Below are positions 1 through 10,200 of a stretch of DNA of 64,000 nt, piece after piece. The DNA lies in NCBI RefSeq assembly GCF_003573695.1, contig NW_020621936.1:11594001-11658000 (forward strand), in the 5' to 3' direction. Source of the stretch: Papaver somniferum. Its lineage: Eukaryota > Streptophyta > Magnoliopsida > Ranunculales > Papaveraceae. Every line of letters starts with the position of its first letter. The first letter of the stretch is position 1. The notes beneath the pieces are model-generated. The model had not been told where the DNA came from. It saw only the letters and a program-made list of their open reading frames with translations, and did not search any database. A program made the position numbers and the translations under genes.

Positions 1-451
1 ACTTAAGTCAATGAACATGCGTGTATTTGTATTAAGTGCAACTTACTAAGTGCTCTTTTGAAGTTTTCTCCATTTCTCTAGCGTCCCCTATCAGTATCAT
101 CATTTGGGTCTCATGTGACGAAATAGAAGGATAGGAAAAAACAGCTGCTGTAAAAGTCCGTAAGACCAGTGAGATATCTGGATACATATATCTGATGTGT
201 CCAAAGAAAACGACAAGGTAAGAGTTTGACAACATGAATTATATGATTTCATTATATGAACACTGATCAAAATCATATAACAAAAATATCTGTGGTTACC
301 TCAAAGGGTTCAAACAGTTTATTCTATCTCCATTGAAAAAATTCCATCATAGGAGAGGAGGGGATAAAAACACTAGACAGACATTTAACCAACCGTTAAT
401 CTTCCCCAATCAAAAGAAAGAACACAAATAATCGAGACTAAAAAGTAAATC
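1..451. other. 3' flank of the CCCH relic, no gene seen
   Basis: A/T-rich sequence downstream of the minus-strand zinc-finger relic. Only short chance reading frames occur. It probably includes the former 3' UTR and flank of that gene. No repeat with a second copy in the window was noticed. Confidence 0.4.
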
Positions 452-1022
452 TCAGCTCTCAACATTGGTAGGCGAACGCGGATCAATCCAATCGGCATAG
501 ATGCCACTGAGCTTCTTTGTGTCCCAATTCAATAAACACTTCTTAGCAAAAACCACTCGCTTATTAGATGAAATTACTGCTATTGGGAGCATCATCAGGT
601 ATAAACTTGGCCAAGTCTGTGGCCTTGCTCCCTGTTACCACTTCATTATGGCCACCACCATAGTTGTGCATATCTGCAGCAAACTGGTGTTTGTCCCCGT
701 ATGGTTGGTCAGGTCTGCTTAAAGTTGCAGCATTCCCTGGAGATCCTGTAGTACCAATGCTTATCGAGGAGCTTTCTCTGAACCTCAATTCTTCTCTACA
801 CTTACCAATAGGTCTATGAAGAAAATTACACTTATCTCCGTACGGACATTCTTGCCCACTGATATATCTCCTGCAAAGCCTTAATTTAGAGATCAGTCTC
901 TGATCATCTTCCCAATTAACACCAGTTTGCAATGTGGACTGATTTCTTCACGGGATGCAACAATTTTTTGCCAATTTGGCGGTGGTTCGCGAATATCTTC
1001 AAACCCATGAGCATAGTAGGAA

Positions 1023-2015
1023 TTACTGGCTAGTCCAGTTCTAGCAGACCCAGTTAATGGCTAGTCCACCCATGGAAAAGATTTACTCTCTAGTCCAAAA
1101 ACATGTTTTTGGACTAGATTATTTACTCTTTAATCCAAAAACTTTGTGGAGACTATAAAGTGTATTTTATAAATTTCTAAAACACCCTTCCAGGTCTAAT
1201 TCGTATCAACACATGTAAATGTTACTAGTAGTATGTTACTACATACTAGTAGTATCAATACGGTGATACTACATATTAATATGTATTGTACTAGTAGTAA
1301 CAAAAATATCTTATTGTTACTAGTAAATTATGTAACTACTTTACTATACTAAACTAGTATACTAGTATACTACTATAGTATAGTATACTAGTAAACTAGT
1401 AGTAAAATATGTAGTATCAATACATAACAATTTTTTTTTGATATGTAGTATCAATACATAACATACTACATATCAATATGTAGTATCAATATATAACATA
1501 CTACATATCAATATATAACATACTACATATTGATATGTAGTATAAATACATAACATACTACATATCACTATATAATATCAATATATAACATACTACATAT
1601 CAAACATACTAAATGTAGTATCAATATATAACATATTACATATCAAACATACTACATATCAATATATAACATACTACATGTCAATATGTAGTATTAATAC
1701 ATAACATACTACATATCAATATGTAGTATCAATACATAATATATTACTACTAGTATACTAGTTATTACTAGTATACTACATACTAATTACTACTAGTATA
1801 TTACATACTACATATGTTATTACTACATACTAATTACTACTAGTATACTACCAGTATATTAGTGTATACTAGCAGTAACTAGTATACTACATATGTAATA
1901 TGTAGTAACATATGTATTATTATACGTAATGTTATATATTAGGATTAGTAGAGTAATTTTACTCTTTTCAAAATTTTAAGGAGTAAATAATTTTTAGCGT
2001 TGGACTAGCCAGTAA
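1023..2015. mobile_element. Non-autonomous TIR element (993 bp) inside the CCCH gene
   Basis: The ends are a perfect 15-bp inverted repeat: TTACTGGCTAGTCCA at 1023-1037 and its reverse complement at 2001-2015. The TAGTCCA motif recurs in the left arm, and there is a 26-bp palindrome at 1091-1116. No coding capacity. The centre is A/T-rich short tandem repeats. A palindromic TTA/TAA or TA target is possible (Harbinger- or mariner-like), but a target duplication cannot be separated from the TIR, so the superfamily is left open. It lies between two coding parts of the zinc-finger gene and may have entered an intron or an exon. Confidence 0.75.
1213..1910. repeat. A/T-rich minisatellite built on TAGTATCAATA / ACATACTACAT
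   Basis: The core of the TIR element. Overlapping copies of short motifs such as TAGTATCAATACATAACA and ACTACATATCAATATG alternate with ACTAGTA-type palindromic runs. Unit order is irregular and copies are often inverted, so the region could fold back extensively. Confidence 0.7.
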
Positions 2016-2473
2016 CCCGGATCGAGTTTTCTGGAATAAACAGTAAATCCCTCCATGAACATAACTACAGTCATCACCATATGGGCAATGACCCGCTTTA
2101 ATCTTTTCACAAAGACGAGTCTTAATGAATATCTTGCCAAGACGAGGGTTTTGTGGAGGAGCCATCATCATCTTCCTTTGATTCATCATCATTCCCTGAT
2201 CTTGAAAAGGATTCATACCTATACCCTGATTTTGAAAAGAATTCATAGAAGGGGTTTCTTCAAAATTTCTAGGTTTCTTGAAAGGAGGAAATTCAGAAAA
2301 GTTAGATTTTGTTGTTCATTCTCAACTAGACTTCCTTGAGGCCAGAACATTGGTGCATCATTACCAGTTGAAAAGGGTGGGGGGAATTGGGGAGGTGGAA
2401 AACTCATGTTTTTTTTCACAGATTTTAGGGTTTCTGTAAACAAGATGTATCGACGGAGCTATCGATCAGTCAG

Positions 2474-2484
2474 ATTATATATAG
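2474..2484 (-). promoter_or_regulatory. TATA-box candidate of the CCCH relic
   Basis: Read on the minus strand, CTATATATAAT lies about 67-77 bp upstream of the ATG at 2407. That is a usual plant distance allowing for a short 5' leader. Confidence 0.45.
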
Positions 2485-2708
2485 AAAAAGAAAACGCAGG
2501 AAGAATAAAAAGGTGAAGATTTTGTTACCTATTAGAACCGGACCTAATGTTGGAAGGCGAAGAGAAAAGTCTAAAACCCTAGGGGGAGTTTTTAAGTTTT
2601 AACTTCTAAAGCTAAACCCTTCGGAACTGGTTATGTTTCAGAATCGTTCTTGAGAGGTCAAAAGGTTGGAGGCCCCATTCCCCACCACATGAGTTTACTG
2701 AACTCTAA

Positions 2709-2876
2709 AACATCACTCGCAAGAGAAGCCCATGTCAGACTTCCAAAGAAGGGACTATCAGAGACATGATGGTCGCGCACAAACTATATGAGCGGCAGAA
2801 TTGCCACCTGTCGCTTGAGGAAGAGAAACTGAACACTGCTGAACTGTTGAAGGAGCTCCATCATTTGACCAAGTAA
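2709..2876 (+). CDS. Unrecognised short reading frame, possible orphan last exon
   Basis: An open frame of 55 codons ends at TAA 2874-2876. Its second half is charged and helix-like: MMVAHKLYERQNCHLSLEEE, then NTAELLKELHHLTK. This looks more protein-like than surrounding chance frames and could be a terminal exon or a gene fragment. There is no convincing splice acceptor and no partner exon nearby. I do not recognise the family. Confidence 0.2.
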   Translation, partial: NITRKRSPCQTSKEGTIRDMMVAHKLYERQNCHLSLEEEKLNTAELLKELHHLTK

Positions 2877-5335
2877 TAACATTCGTACTTCAACATGGGA
2901 CTTTACTGGTTGCCTCATTTGTAATGTATTAGCAGCACAGGCATTTTGTGGTAGTCATAAATTGTTGAGAACACTAACGGTTTGTCTTACCAATTATACC
3001 AAATTCATAAGAGATACAGTTTATCATTTAAGGGTTATAGGAATCATATTTATTCTAATTGTTTGCCTTTAAACCAAAAAAGTAGAGGCGCCAAAATGAT
3101 TTGGTATATACAGAACACATTGCAACACCGCTTGGAAAAACAAACAAAAAGAACTGCAGTTTACTGCTCAGAATCAACTCACTCAATTGTTCTCATCCAA
3201 TTTTCTTACAGTTAACTGAATTCAATATCAAACACGAAAGACCAAACCTTGATTAATCAAGTTGAACAAAGATCTTCATAATTCAAAATTTGTCTTTATG
3301 AAGAAATTAAACAAGCATATTGCTAGTTTTAGGTCTACATAATGGTACCAATCTAAGTTCAAAATAAGGTTTTATTTAGGTGGTAACATCGAGAGTAAGA
3401 CCCACAAAATCTCCTTCCGAATCCTCTATTTGACATATTTAAAAAGCAACGGCGCAACCTGTTATGATGAACAGAGAAGTTGAAAATCAAAAGGAAAATA
3501 AGTTTTTCTACTCAGAACCTTATTGGTTGCAAATTAAAAAACAGAACACTTACACATTTGTCAACACAAGACCAGTAATCAAAGTATTGTCCGGTGCAGT
3601 GTTTTTGGCCACTATTGTCATCCTTGATCCTCTTAACACATTCCTGTAAGCAGTACAATGTTTCATATTGAATCATTACTGTCAATTAACCTAACCAAAT
3701 AATTATTTGAAATTTCTAGTCAAGCCCAAACCACATATAGACAAATTCAATAAAGCCACAAGGAGAATCATCAATTTTTCGCATCTGTTTCATGAATTAT
3801 CTGTTTTTTAAGGTAGCCAGACGATCACAACCAACTCATACTTCAGTCCATCATGGCCTCGTATAAAATAGGATAACCAAAAGCAAGGAAAACCTGTAAT
3901 TAAATAATACAAATAAGCCGACCAACTACCTTCAAACTTTCACCTGATTGAAGGTAATAAAAAAATTGTACAAGGCCCGTGAAACCAATAAAAATTGTAT
4001 CGAGCAGCGAAACTGAAGCAGTGTCAGAAAAAGCTATATTGTGTTTCTATTTTCCTGCTTGCTAATTATAACAAACCTACATTAGAATTTTAACAAAGAA
4101 ATCCTAGCAGATTAATACTTACTATGTTACGTTACTATAGAATAATACTTGCTATGTTATGTTATGTTACATGTAGCACACACATATTAAGACCTAGATT
4201 TCTCAGTTGTATCTAAGTCCCCCAGATTGGGGATGTAGATGCAGCACCGTCTTGATACAAATATAACACCACCTAGTAAATTGCATATAAAGAGAAAGTA
4301 CTACATAAAATAGTTGGTTTCAAGGGGATGATTTTCAGGTACACAATATTATATAATAGCATTATAAGCAGAGAAAGACGTATTCTTTAATTCAAAAAAG
4401 TGGCAGAATCCTAATAAGGTCAGTATTAGCCTCCAAGCAAAAGATAATTAGCATAGGACTACGCTGACATGGAGCAAATAACAATGATATCAGTTGAGCT
4501 TTATCTAAGTTCACATGCACGAATTTCAAAAAGAAAAAGAAAAAAAAAACATGCAACAATTACAAGTACATAATCTGGTATAAACTTAAGAGATATAGGC
4601 ATAACATCTATGTCAAAATTTGGTAGACTAGTTCCAATATAAAAAAGTAAGTAGATGGTATTTTGGCAATGCAATGCATCCAGTAACAGATTTCCAAGAA
4701 GTTATGCAAAAATTATCTATGCTTGTAACAGCAAATATCTTTCGTGGTTGCTTGCAACATTTGATATTTCCTGAAATAAATATTTTTCGTAATCCATAAC
4801 AGGACATTACAGGTTTGCATAAGAACCACGCAAAAAGAGAACGAAATATTGATTTTTTTAGTCAATGGATAAAATAGAACGAGTCCCAACAAAAAAATAT
4901 AGTTCAGTTATATAATCAATTTAGAATAATTAAAACTGTCATAAAAGATTCAAGTCTTCATTCTTACGTACATACTTACATACTCTGAACAACTTTCTCA
5001 TATACTCATTCAGCAAAAATCATTAGTTAGCCTATCTAATCACCGAATAGATGTTCCATTTACAGTGTTGATTTGAATCTTAAATCTAACATGGACATTC
5101 CTACCATAACCTATGTTAATCCTAGTAATATACTAATGTTTACATAATATGCATGTCAAATAAAAGTCAGGTTAGTACTATGTTCAACTTCTACAGAAGA
5201 AGTACAGATTTTAAAGCAATGTACAAGACGTTGCCAGCACTGGTACACCATAGATTTTTTGCTGATGGAAGCAAAACATAGAGTTGAAACAATACAATAA
5301 GTATGCTGGCGAATGAAAAGAAACACAATACTCAC
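2877..5335. other. No gene recognised; A/T-rich intergenic or intron-like DNA
   Basis: Reading frames are short and stop-rich on both strands. There are no long repeats, LTRs or conserved domains. It could be intron sequence of the minus-strand transcript proposed at 5336-6400. Short slippage-type repeats (TATGTTACGTTAC variants) occur near 4110-4170. Confidence 0.4.
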
Positions 5336-6400
5336 ATGGCGACTGATTATGGAATATCACTGACTTTATGCAAATGACTTGCTGATATGCCTGCAAAAGC
5401 GAAAGCAATATTTAACCAATATAGCTAACTACCATAAACATTATCCCACAAAACAAGTACTTACAAAAATCTATCATGCTGTAAATTCAATAAGGTGACT
5501 TACAACCATATGTGAACACTCTTAACCAAGAAACTGTAATAAATAGAACATGTGCGACAACACACTCCTTTTCTTGACAAGTGAGAAGAATATTTGGTAA
5601 CATCACATTTCCTTAAGCGACTAGGTGAAACCTATGCCACCACACACTTGACAAACCAACAAACTTCAAACATAATTCCAACAGTTGGCAGCAAACAGAA
5701 AGCCTTCAAATACTATATACACAAGTGTTTTGCATAATCAAATGGCAGTGATTTTTTAGCCCAACCAACTTGTAACACTCATACCCCAACCAAATGGTCG
5801 AAAAATATTCATAATAGGGGTCAGGACATTGGCAAACTGATTAAAGTCAACTGACTACAATTGCCAAGTGTGGGGAACATAATCAGAATGATTATTGCTT
5901 TTCACCTCTGAAGATCCAAGTTTTTCCAATAACAATTATTCTTTTTCTACAGCTTCTTCTTAAGAAGAAAAAAGGTATACAGTAACACAGAGAATTATGC
6001 CAAAAAAAAAATACTAGGGATGATTTATTTTCATGAATCGATACCAGCATCATCAGGTCAAAAATAAGAACCTCACCAATGATAAACATGAAGCTAACTA
6101 CAAATAACATGTGTTAAAGATCTGAACTGATTAACCCTAAAAATGAGTCTAGAGATGGGTAGACTCATCAAATCTCGACGATACATCTCAATCTAACATG
6201 ATCAGGAAGAAATTATGTGAATCTCACAACGCTAGAGATTCCCAGAGAGAAACGAAGAAGGAGATGAGATACCTGATTTTGCTGTCCCTGCGAATGAGAT
6301 GAGAGAGAGGTTGAGGGGGAAAGTAGCCTTCTGTTTTTATTAGGGTTAAAAATTAGGAACCTTCCACCTGCTCCTGAAAGAAATCAGCCCTTCGTTTGGT
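5336..6400 (-). ncRNA. Candidate spliced non-coding transcript or 5' UTR
   Basis: On the minus strand, a pyrimidine-rich leader without ATG (about 6400-6275) ends in CAAAATCAG followed by GTATCTCATC, a good donor. A later segment at 5336-5390 is bordered by CTTTTGCAG on its 5' side and GTGAGT on its 3' side, the hallmarks of a small internal exon. A further acceptor (CTTCCATCAG) lies near 5266. No long coding frame links them. It could be a long non-coding RNA or the 5' UTR introns of a gene no longer present. The splice signals are seen; transcription is inferred. Confidence 0.25.
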
Positions 6401-6573
6401 CCTGGACCGTCGTGTGAGCCGTAGGCTACTTTGCTAGTTATGCATCGGGATGGAGAAACCATCCCAACCCTAGATCCAAAAATGATAAACCCCGCTTATG
6501 AGTTGTAGGCTCCACATTTTGATTGACACCTGAGCCGATTCCGAGTTTAGAAGGGTCTTATGTAAATTGATTT

Positions 6574-6680
6574 GTGACTCTCGGAATTCCTACTCCCATT
6601 ACTCCCAACATTAGGTGGCATACATGTAGGATAGATTGTGAAAATATCTCCTAAATATATGTTACCGGATTAAACGGTAA
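6574..6680 (+). repeat. Left terminal inverted repeat of the composite MULE
   Basis: Inverted counterpart of 22373-22474. The outer ~60 bp are the best conserved; the inner ~40 bp align with gaps. Confidence 0.65.
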
Positions 6681-7213
6681 ATGAGAGAAGTTTATTGTTT
6701 TTTTCTTGTCAATTCCTTAGATACAAAATGGGTTATAAACAAATGTACCCCTGTTTTTATACCCGACTTAAAAATGTATCCCCGTTTTTTTTCCCATTTA
6801 CAAATATACTCATGTTGGATGTTTTCCATCCAAAATCGTGAGAAGTTCTCGGTCAGATTTCCAATTTATCATTGACCGAGACGAGAAGTTGATGCCACGT
6901 AATTGTTTTCCGATATGAGAAAATGATGCCACGTATTAAGTCGACGTGTCACATACACGGGACACAATCTGTGTGATGGAAATCTCGTAGAAAATCAACG
7001 GCTCATATCGTTTAGTTCCTTTACTTTCTCCGCCAACACGTCTGGCAAAAGTGGACTGATATAGACGGGAAAAGAAGAGAAATCTCGTCATTATCTTCTT
7101 CTTCCCTCTTTCTTCCCTCTTCCCCTCTCTGTTTCTCTCTGAAATCGTTTCTCAGAGGAACCCTAAGTCAAACCCATCCAAAGGAACCCTAAGATCGTTT
7201 CTCTGAAAAGAAG

Positions 7214-8653
7214 ATGGTGAAGTTAAGACGAGGAAAAAAGAAGGAGAAGAAGAAGAAGAAACCAGATATTGAAAAGTTAGTGATTATTGGGTTTTCTGTT
7301 TTTTTAGGGTTTCGATTTTATTGATTTTCTGGGTTTATTCTTGATGTATGTGTACGAATAAATAGTGGGTTTCTTCTTATTTGTTTGATTTCAGTAACAA
7401 ATAAGTAGGTTTATGTATTTTTGGTTTTAGGGTTTTCTGTTCTTAGATTTTTGTTTATTTCTGAAGTAATCCATGATAGGGTATAGGATTTCGATTGTAG
7501 GGTTAAATTGATGTTAGGGTTAAAATTATTTATAGGGTTAAATTGATGTTTGGGTTAAATTCATGTTAGGGTTAAGCTTAATTTGCAGGATTCAGAATAA
7601 GCTTGAGAATGAATGAATCCATAAACACCCAAATAAGATTAATCAGTTCTGTTGAATATTGTGGAATTTGTTGGGTGTTTGATGGTGGTAAGTAGATGAC
7701 AGAGAATAGGACTGCACTAAACTGCAGATTCATTCTGAAAATTCCTTTTACTTCTTTGCAATTGGTTGTTTGATGTGCACCATGAAAATGTGAGTTTTCA
7801 CAGAGATGGAGACACCATGCACTCCTGTTTTTTTGCCACCATGAGAGTATGTACCCCCAGTGGCTAGATGTCGGGGTTTTGAAAATCTTTTCTTGTTTCT
7901 ATTCAATATGTTTTGGGTTTGTTTCATTTCAAGTTGACTGGAGTGTTGTGCATATGTCTGAACTTTATAATGCAGAAATGCTTTCTGGCATAAGTTGATA
8001 CTGTAGATGCATATGTCTGGTGAATAATCAGAGCTGTTTAGATGAACTTGATTGATTGTTGAACTTGATTAGTATGTGTTTCTTTGTTAGTATGTTTTAA
8101 CTAAAGATGAACTTGATTGATTGTTGAAATGGCATATTGCATTCCCTCTGTCTTTGTATGTGTTTTTTTATTAGTATGTTTGAACTAATTCTATGTCTGT
8201 CCATTTGGTGTAGACATGAAGTTGAGGTTGAAGTCAAGTATCCTGAGAGAGACATAAAGGTGAAGGTCATCAATAATGTGATGAGTTTTGAATTCAAAGG
8301 ATTGGCTAGAGCAGATATGAGTCTTGTTCAATTGAAGGAGCAAATATGAGTCTTGTGCTGGAGAACCAGTTGGAGGAAATCCTAAGGGATTCAAGCCTAG
8401 AAAATGTGTTGATGGCACAAAGAAGACAGTAGTTGAAGCTTCACCAAAGAGAAAGTACAAAGCTAGAGCTCAGCCAACAGAAACATATTCTGCAAAATCC
8501 ACAAGTTTCAATAGAAAGGCAGGTGATGTATCTTGTTCTCAACCAGCTTTCAGTCAGCACAACAACCATGCAGGATCTGTGAGCAACAAAGTTACCTTTA
8601 CATCTCCAGACCCAGAAGAAAGGAAGAAAGCAAAGAAGTATATGAAGCTTTAG
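7214..8653 (+). pseudogene. Unknown two-exon gene inside the 2.65-kb TIR element
   Basis: Exon 1, 7214-7275, encodes a very basic start (MVKLRRGKKKEKKKKKPDIE). A GTTAG donor follows at 7276. Exon 2 starts at 8214 after TTTGGTGTAG and joins in phase as KHEVEVEVKYPERDIKVKVI, then a segment with FEFKGLARADMSLVQLKEQ. The frame meets TGA at 8347-8349, but the next frame continues smoothly (SCAGEPVGGNPKGFKPRK ... PEERKKAKKYMKL) to TAG at 8651-8653, so one base has been lost or gained there. The intact product would be about 165-170 residues: basic N-terminus, central beta-like part, Ser/Lys-rich tail. I do not recognise the family. It could be an element-encoded accessory protein or a captured host gene. 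Confidence 0.5.
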
Positions 8654-8879
8654 ATGTGTCTTTTCTCTTTTATGTTTATGTGTTTATGATGTAATGTTAA
8701 GACAAGACAATTTATGGAATGTAATGTTAAGACAAGACAATGCAGAGAATTTAGTCTTTATTAATCTATTGAAGTTATATTTATAGGTTTTTCTTGAATT
8801 CCTTACATATGTCATGTACTTTTCCCTTGAGTGTTTCTTTGTTTCTATAACTATTGCATCTGAAGCCCATCTGAATGCT

Positions 8880-9134
8880 TCACAGTGTTTTAGATCTCAA
8901 TAGAGCCCTCACACCATTACAAGGTACATGTTTGCACCTTGAATAAACCCAAGGACAACCTTTGGTTTCATGATCATCTTCAATGCCACACATGAAATAC
9001 ATGATTTTGTTGCTGATTTCACCCGTTTTAGATCTGAAACAGTCACCAAAAAGTAGAGATATATAGGAGAGAAATATGGTTAGTGTCCAGTAAGAGAAGA
9101 TGTATATATATAGAAGAGAAATTTTTTTGACCAT
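8880..9134 (-). CDS. Short frame with zinc-knuckle-like Cys/His spacing
   Basis: Minus-strand frame ending in CGIEDDHETKGCPWVYSRC and KHVPCNGVRALL. The CX5HX4C spacing followed by CX4C resembles knuckle-like segments in plant element proteins. The N-terminal part (SLLYIYIFSYW...) is hydrophobic and probably untranslated. It may be a fragment of an ancestral element gene. Low certainty. Confidence 0.25.
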   Translation of the reverse strand: MVKKISLLYIYIFSYWTLTIFLSYISLLFGDCFRSKTGEISNKIMYFMCGIEDDHETKGCPWVYSRCKHVPCNGVRALLRSKTL

Positions 9135-9380
9135 TTAAATGTGGGACCAGCCACGTGTATACAACTTACGTGGAAGAATAGACGAGTTGGACAGTGTACA
9201 CAGCTTACTTGACAAGTGAGTTGGATGATTTAACTGCTGACATGGAGGTTAACTTTCTTTTAGCCGTTTTTTCAAAAAAACGGTCAAAACAGGAGTACAT
9301 TTGTAAATATGAAAAAAAACGGGGTACATCTGTATGCGCCCAAAAAAACATGAGTACATCTGTATTTCACCCATACAAAA

Positions 9381-9521
9381 TTTGGATCTTCTCTCTAATA
9401 TCAAATAAAGTATGCTTCTGAATCTGAATATTTAATCGTATCGAGAGTCTTCTTCTTTGAGAAACACCCTCTAGTTTTATTTACCCTAGTTTTATCTCAA
9501 GTTCTTTGTATGCTGTTGTAG
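9381..9521 (+). promoter_or_regulatory. 5' leader / leader intron of the FAR1-like gene
   Basis: The stretch just before ATG 9522 is pyrimidine-rich and ends CTGTTGTAG, a good splice acceptor. A leader intron ending at the start codon is therefore likely. No clear TATA box was fixed, because the 2.65-kb element was inserted immediately upstream. Confidence 0.3.
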
Positions 9522-9959
9522 ATGGACGTGGATGGTGAAAACCTCAACTATATTACTGACAATGAGGATGTGGAAGAGGACGATGAGGATTTCGAGTTTA
9601 GCGGCACTGAGGTGGAAGTTGAAGAAGCTGAGGAAGGTGATGAAGATGAATCCATAGACAATAAAATACATGCTGGTAAGATTTTTACTACTATTCGTGA
9701 AATAGAGTTAGCATATAAAAGATATGGAAAAAGAGTAGGTTTTGCGGTCATGAAAAAAAACCCATCGCAAGAATAAAACAGGGTTTATTAGAAGTGTGTC
9801 TTACTATTGTAATCGACAAGGAAAACCAAGTGAGAACAGAAATCCTGCTAAATAAAATAAGACAAACAGGTGTGGGTGTAAAGCTGGATTAACTGCACGT
9901 CTGATACAAGGTGATAAATGGGATGTTTTGACCTTCCACGCCCTGCACAATCATTTAGT

Positions 9960-10188
9960 TGTAAGAACTGTGTTTGTATTCAATGAATGTTAACTTTACA
10001 ATAGAACAAGACTGAGTCTTATATAGACGCACAGACTCAACTACAAAACAACATTTACAGGAGGTGACTGATATTACAGGCGGTGAATGACAGACTGTAA
10101 CAGCTGTAACAAAAACTAAATCATGTGGCTATGATTAACAGTAAGAGAGTAGTCTGTACAGAGTACGGATGCTTGACTCAGTCTAACA
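9960..10188 (-). repeat. Copia-A 3' LTR
   Basis: 229 bp, starts TG and ends CA. Differs at three positions from 14822-15050. Confidence 0.95.
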
Positions 10189-10200
10189 TACCCCCTCAAA
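10189..10200 (-). other. Copia-A polypurine tract
   Basis: Minus-strand TTTGAGGGGG directly upstream of the 3' LTR, the usual plus-strand priming site. Confidence 0.75.

Larger units (their letters stand above)
452..2407 (-). pseudogene. CCCH zinc-finger protein gene (AtC3H39-like), broken
   Basis: Reads on the minus strand from ATG at 2407 (MSFPPPQFPPPF) to a TGA at 452-454. Seen in order: a proline-rich N-terminus; a KKPR stretch; CCCH finger 1 (KTRLCEKIKAGHCPYGDDC, then a His); EDIREPPPNWQKIVASREE; CCCH finger 2 (LCRRYISGQECPYGDKCNF, then LH); and a C-terminus with AKKCLLNWDTKKLSGIYADW. The order and spacing match plant RNA-binding CCCH proteins of the Arabidopsis C3H39 type, probable mRNA regulators (family knowledge). 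The usual third finger is reduced to a remnant around 640-700 (PYGDKHQF, Cys lost). Frame changes occur near 2310-2320 and near 925, and again before the C-terminal 35 residues. A 993-bp TIR element sits between the finger-1 and EDIREPP parts, and a finger-end-like sequence (SYVHG / SYYAHG) flanks it on both sides. At least three independent lesions make this a pseudogene. Family assignment is firm; the exact ortholog is not. Confidence 0.82.
6729..9373 (+). mobile_element. 2.65-kb TIR element carrying a two-exon unknown gene
   Basis: Left end (TGGGTTATAAACAAATGTAC) and the reverse complement of the right end (TGGGTGAAATACAGATGTAC) align over about 85 bp at roughly 75 percent identity, including a shared CCCCGTTTTTTTTC stretch. 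Both ends are flanked by the same 7-bp direct repeat TACAAAA (6722-6728 and 9374-9380). It sits just inside the left TIR of the larger MULE and upstream of the FAR1 gene. It carries a plus-strand gene (7214-8653) and a minus-strand zinc-knuckle-like frame. No transposase domain was recognised. The 7-bp duplication is unusual for hAT (8) or Mutator (9), so the superfamily is left open. Confidence 0.65.

Noticed and set aside
1430..1740. CRISPR-like regular repeat array
   Set aside because: Repeats are A/T-rich, irregular, partly inverted and without unique spacers; this is eukaryotic minisatellite within a MITE.
9548..9751. Minus-strand Ser-rich frame opposite the FAR1 N-terminus
   Set aside because: Low-complexity shadow of the acidic Glu/Asp codons on the plus strand.
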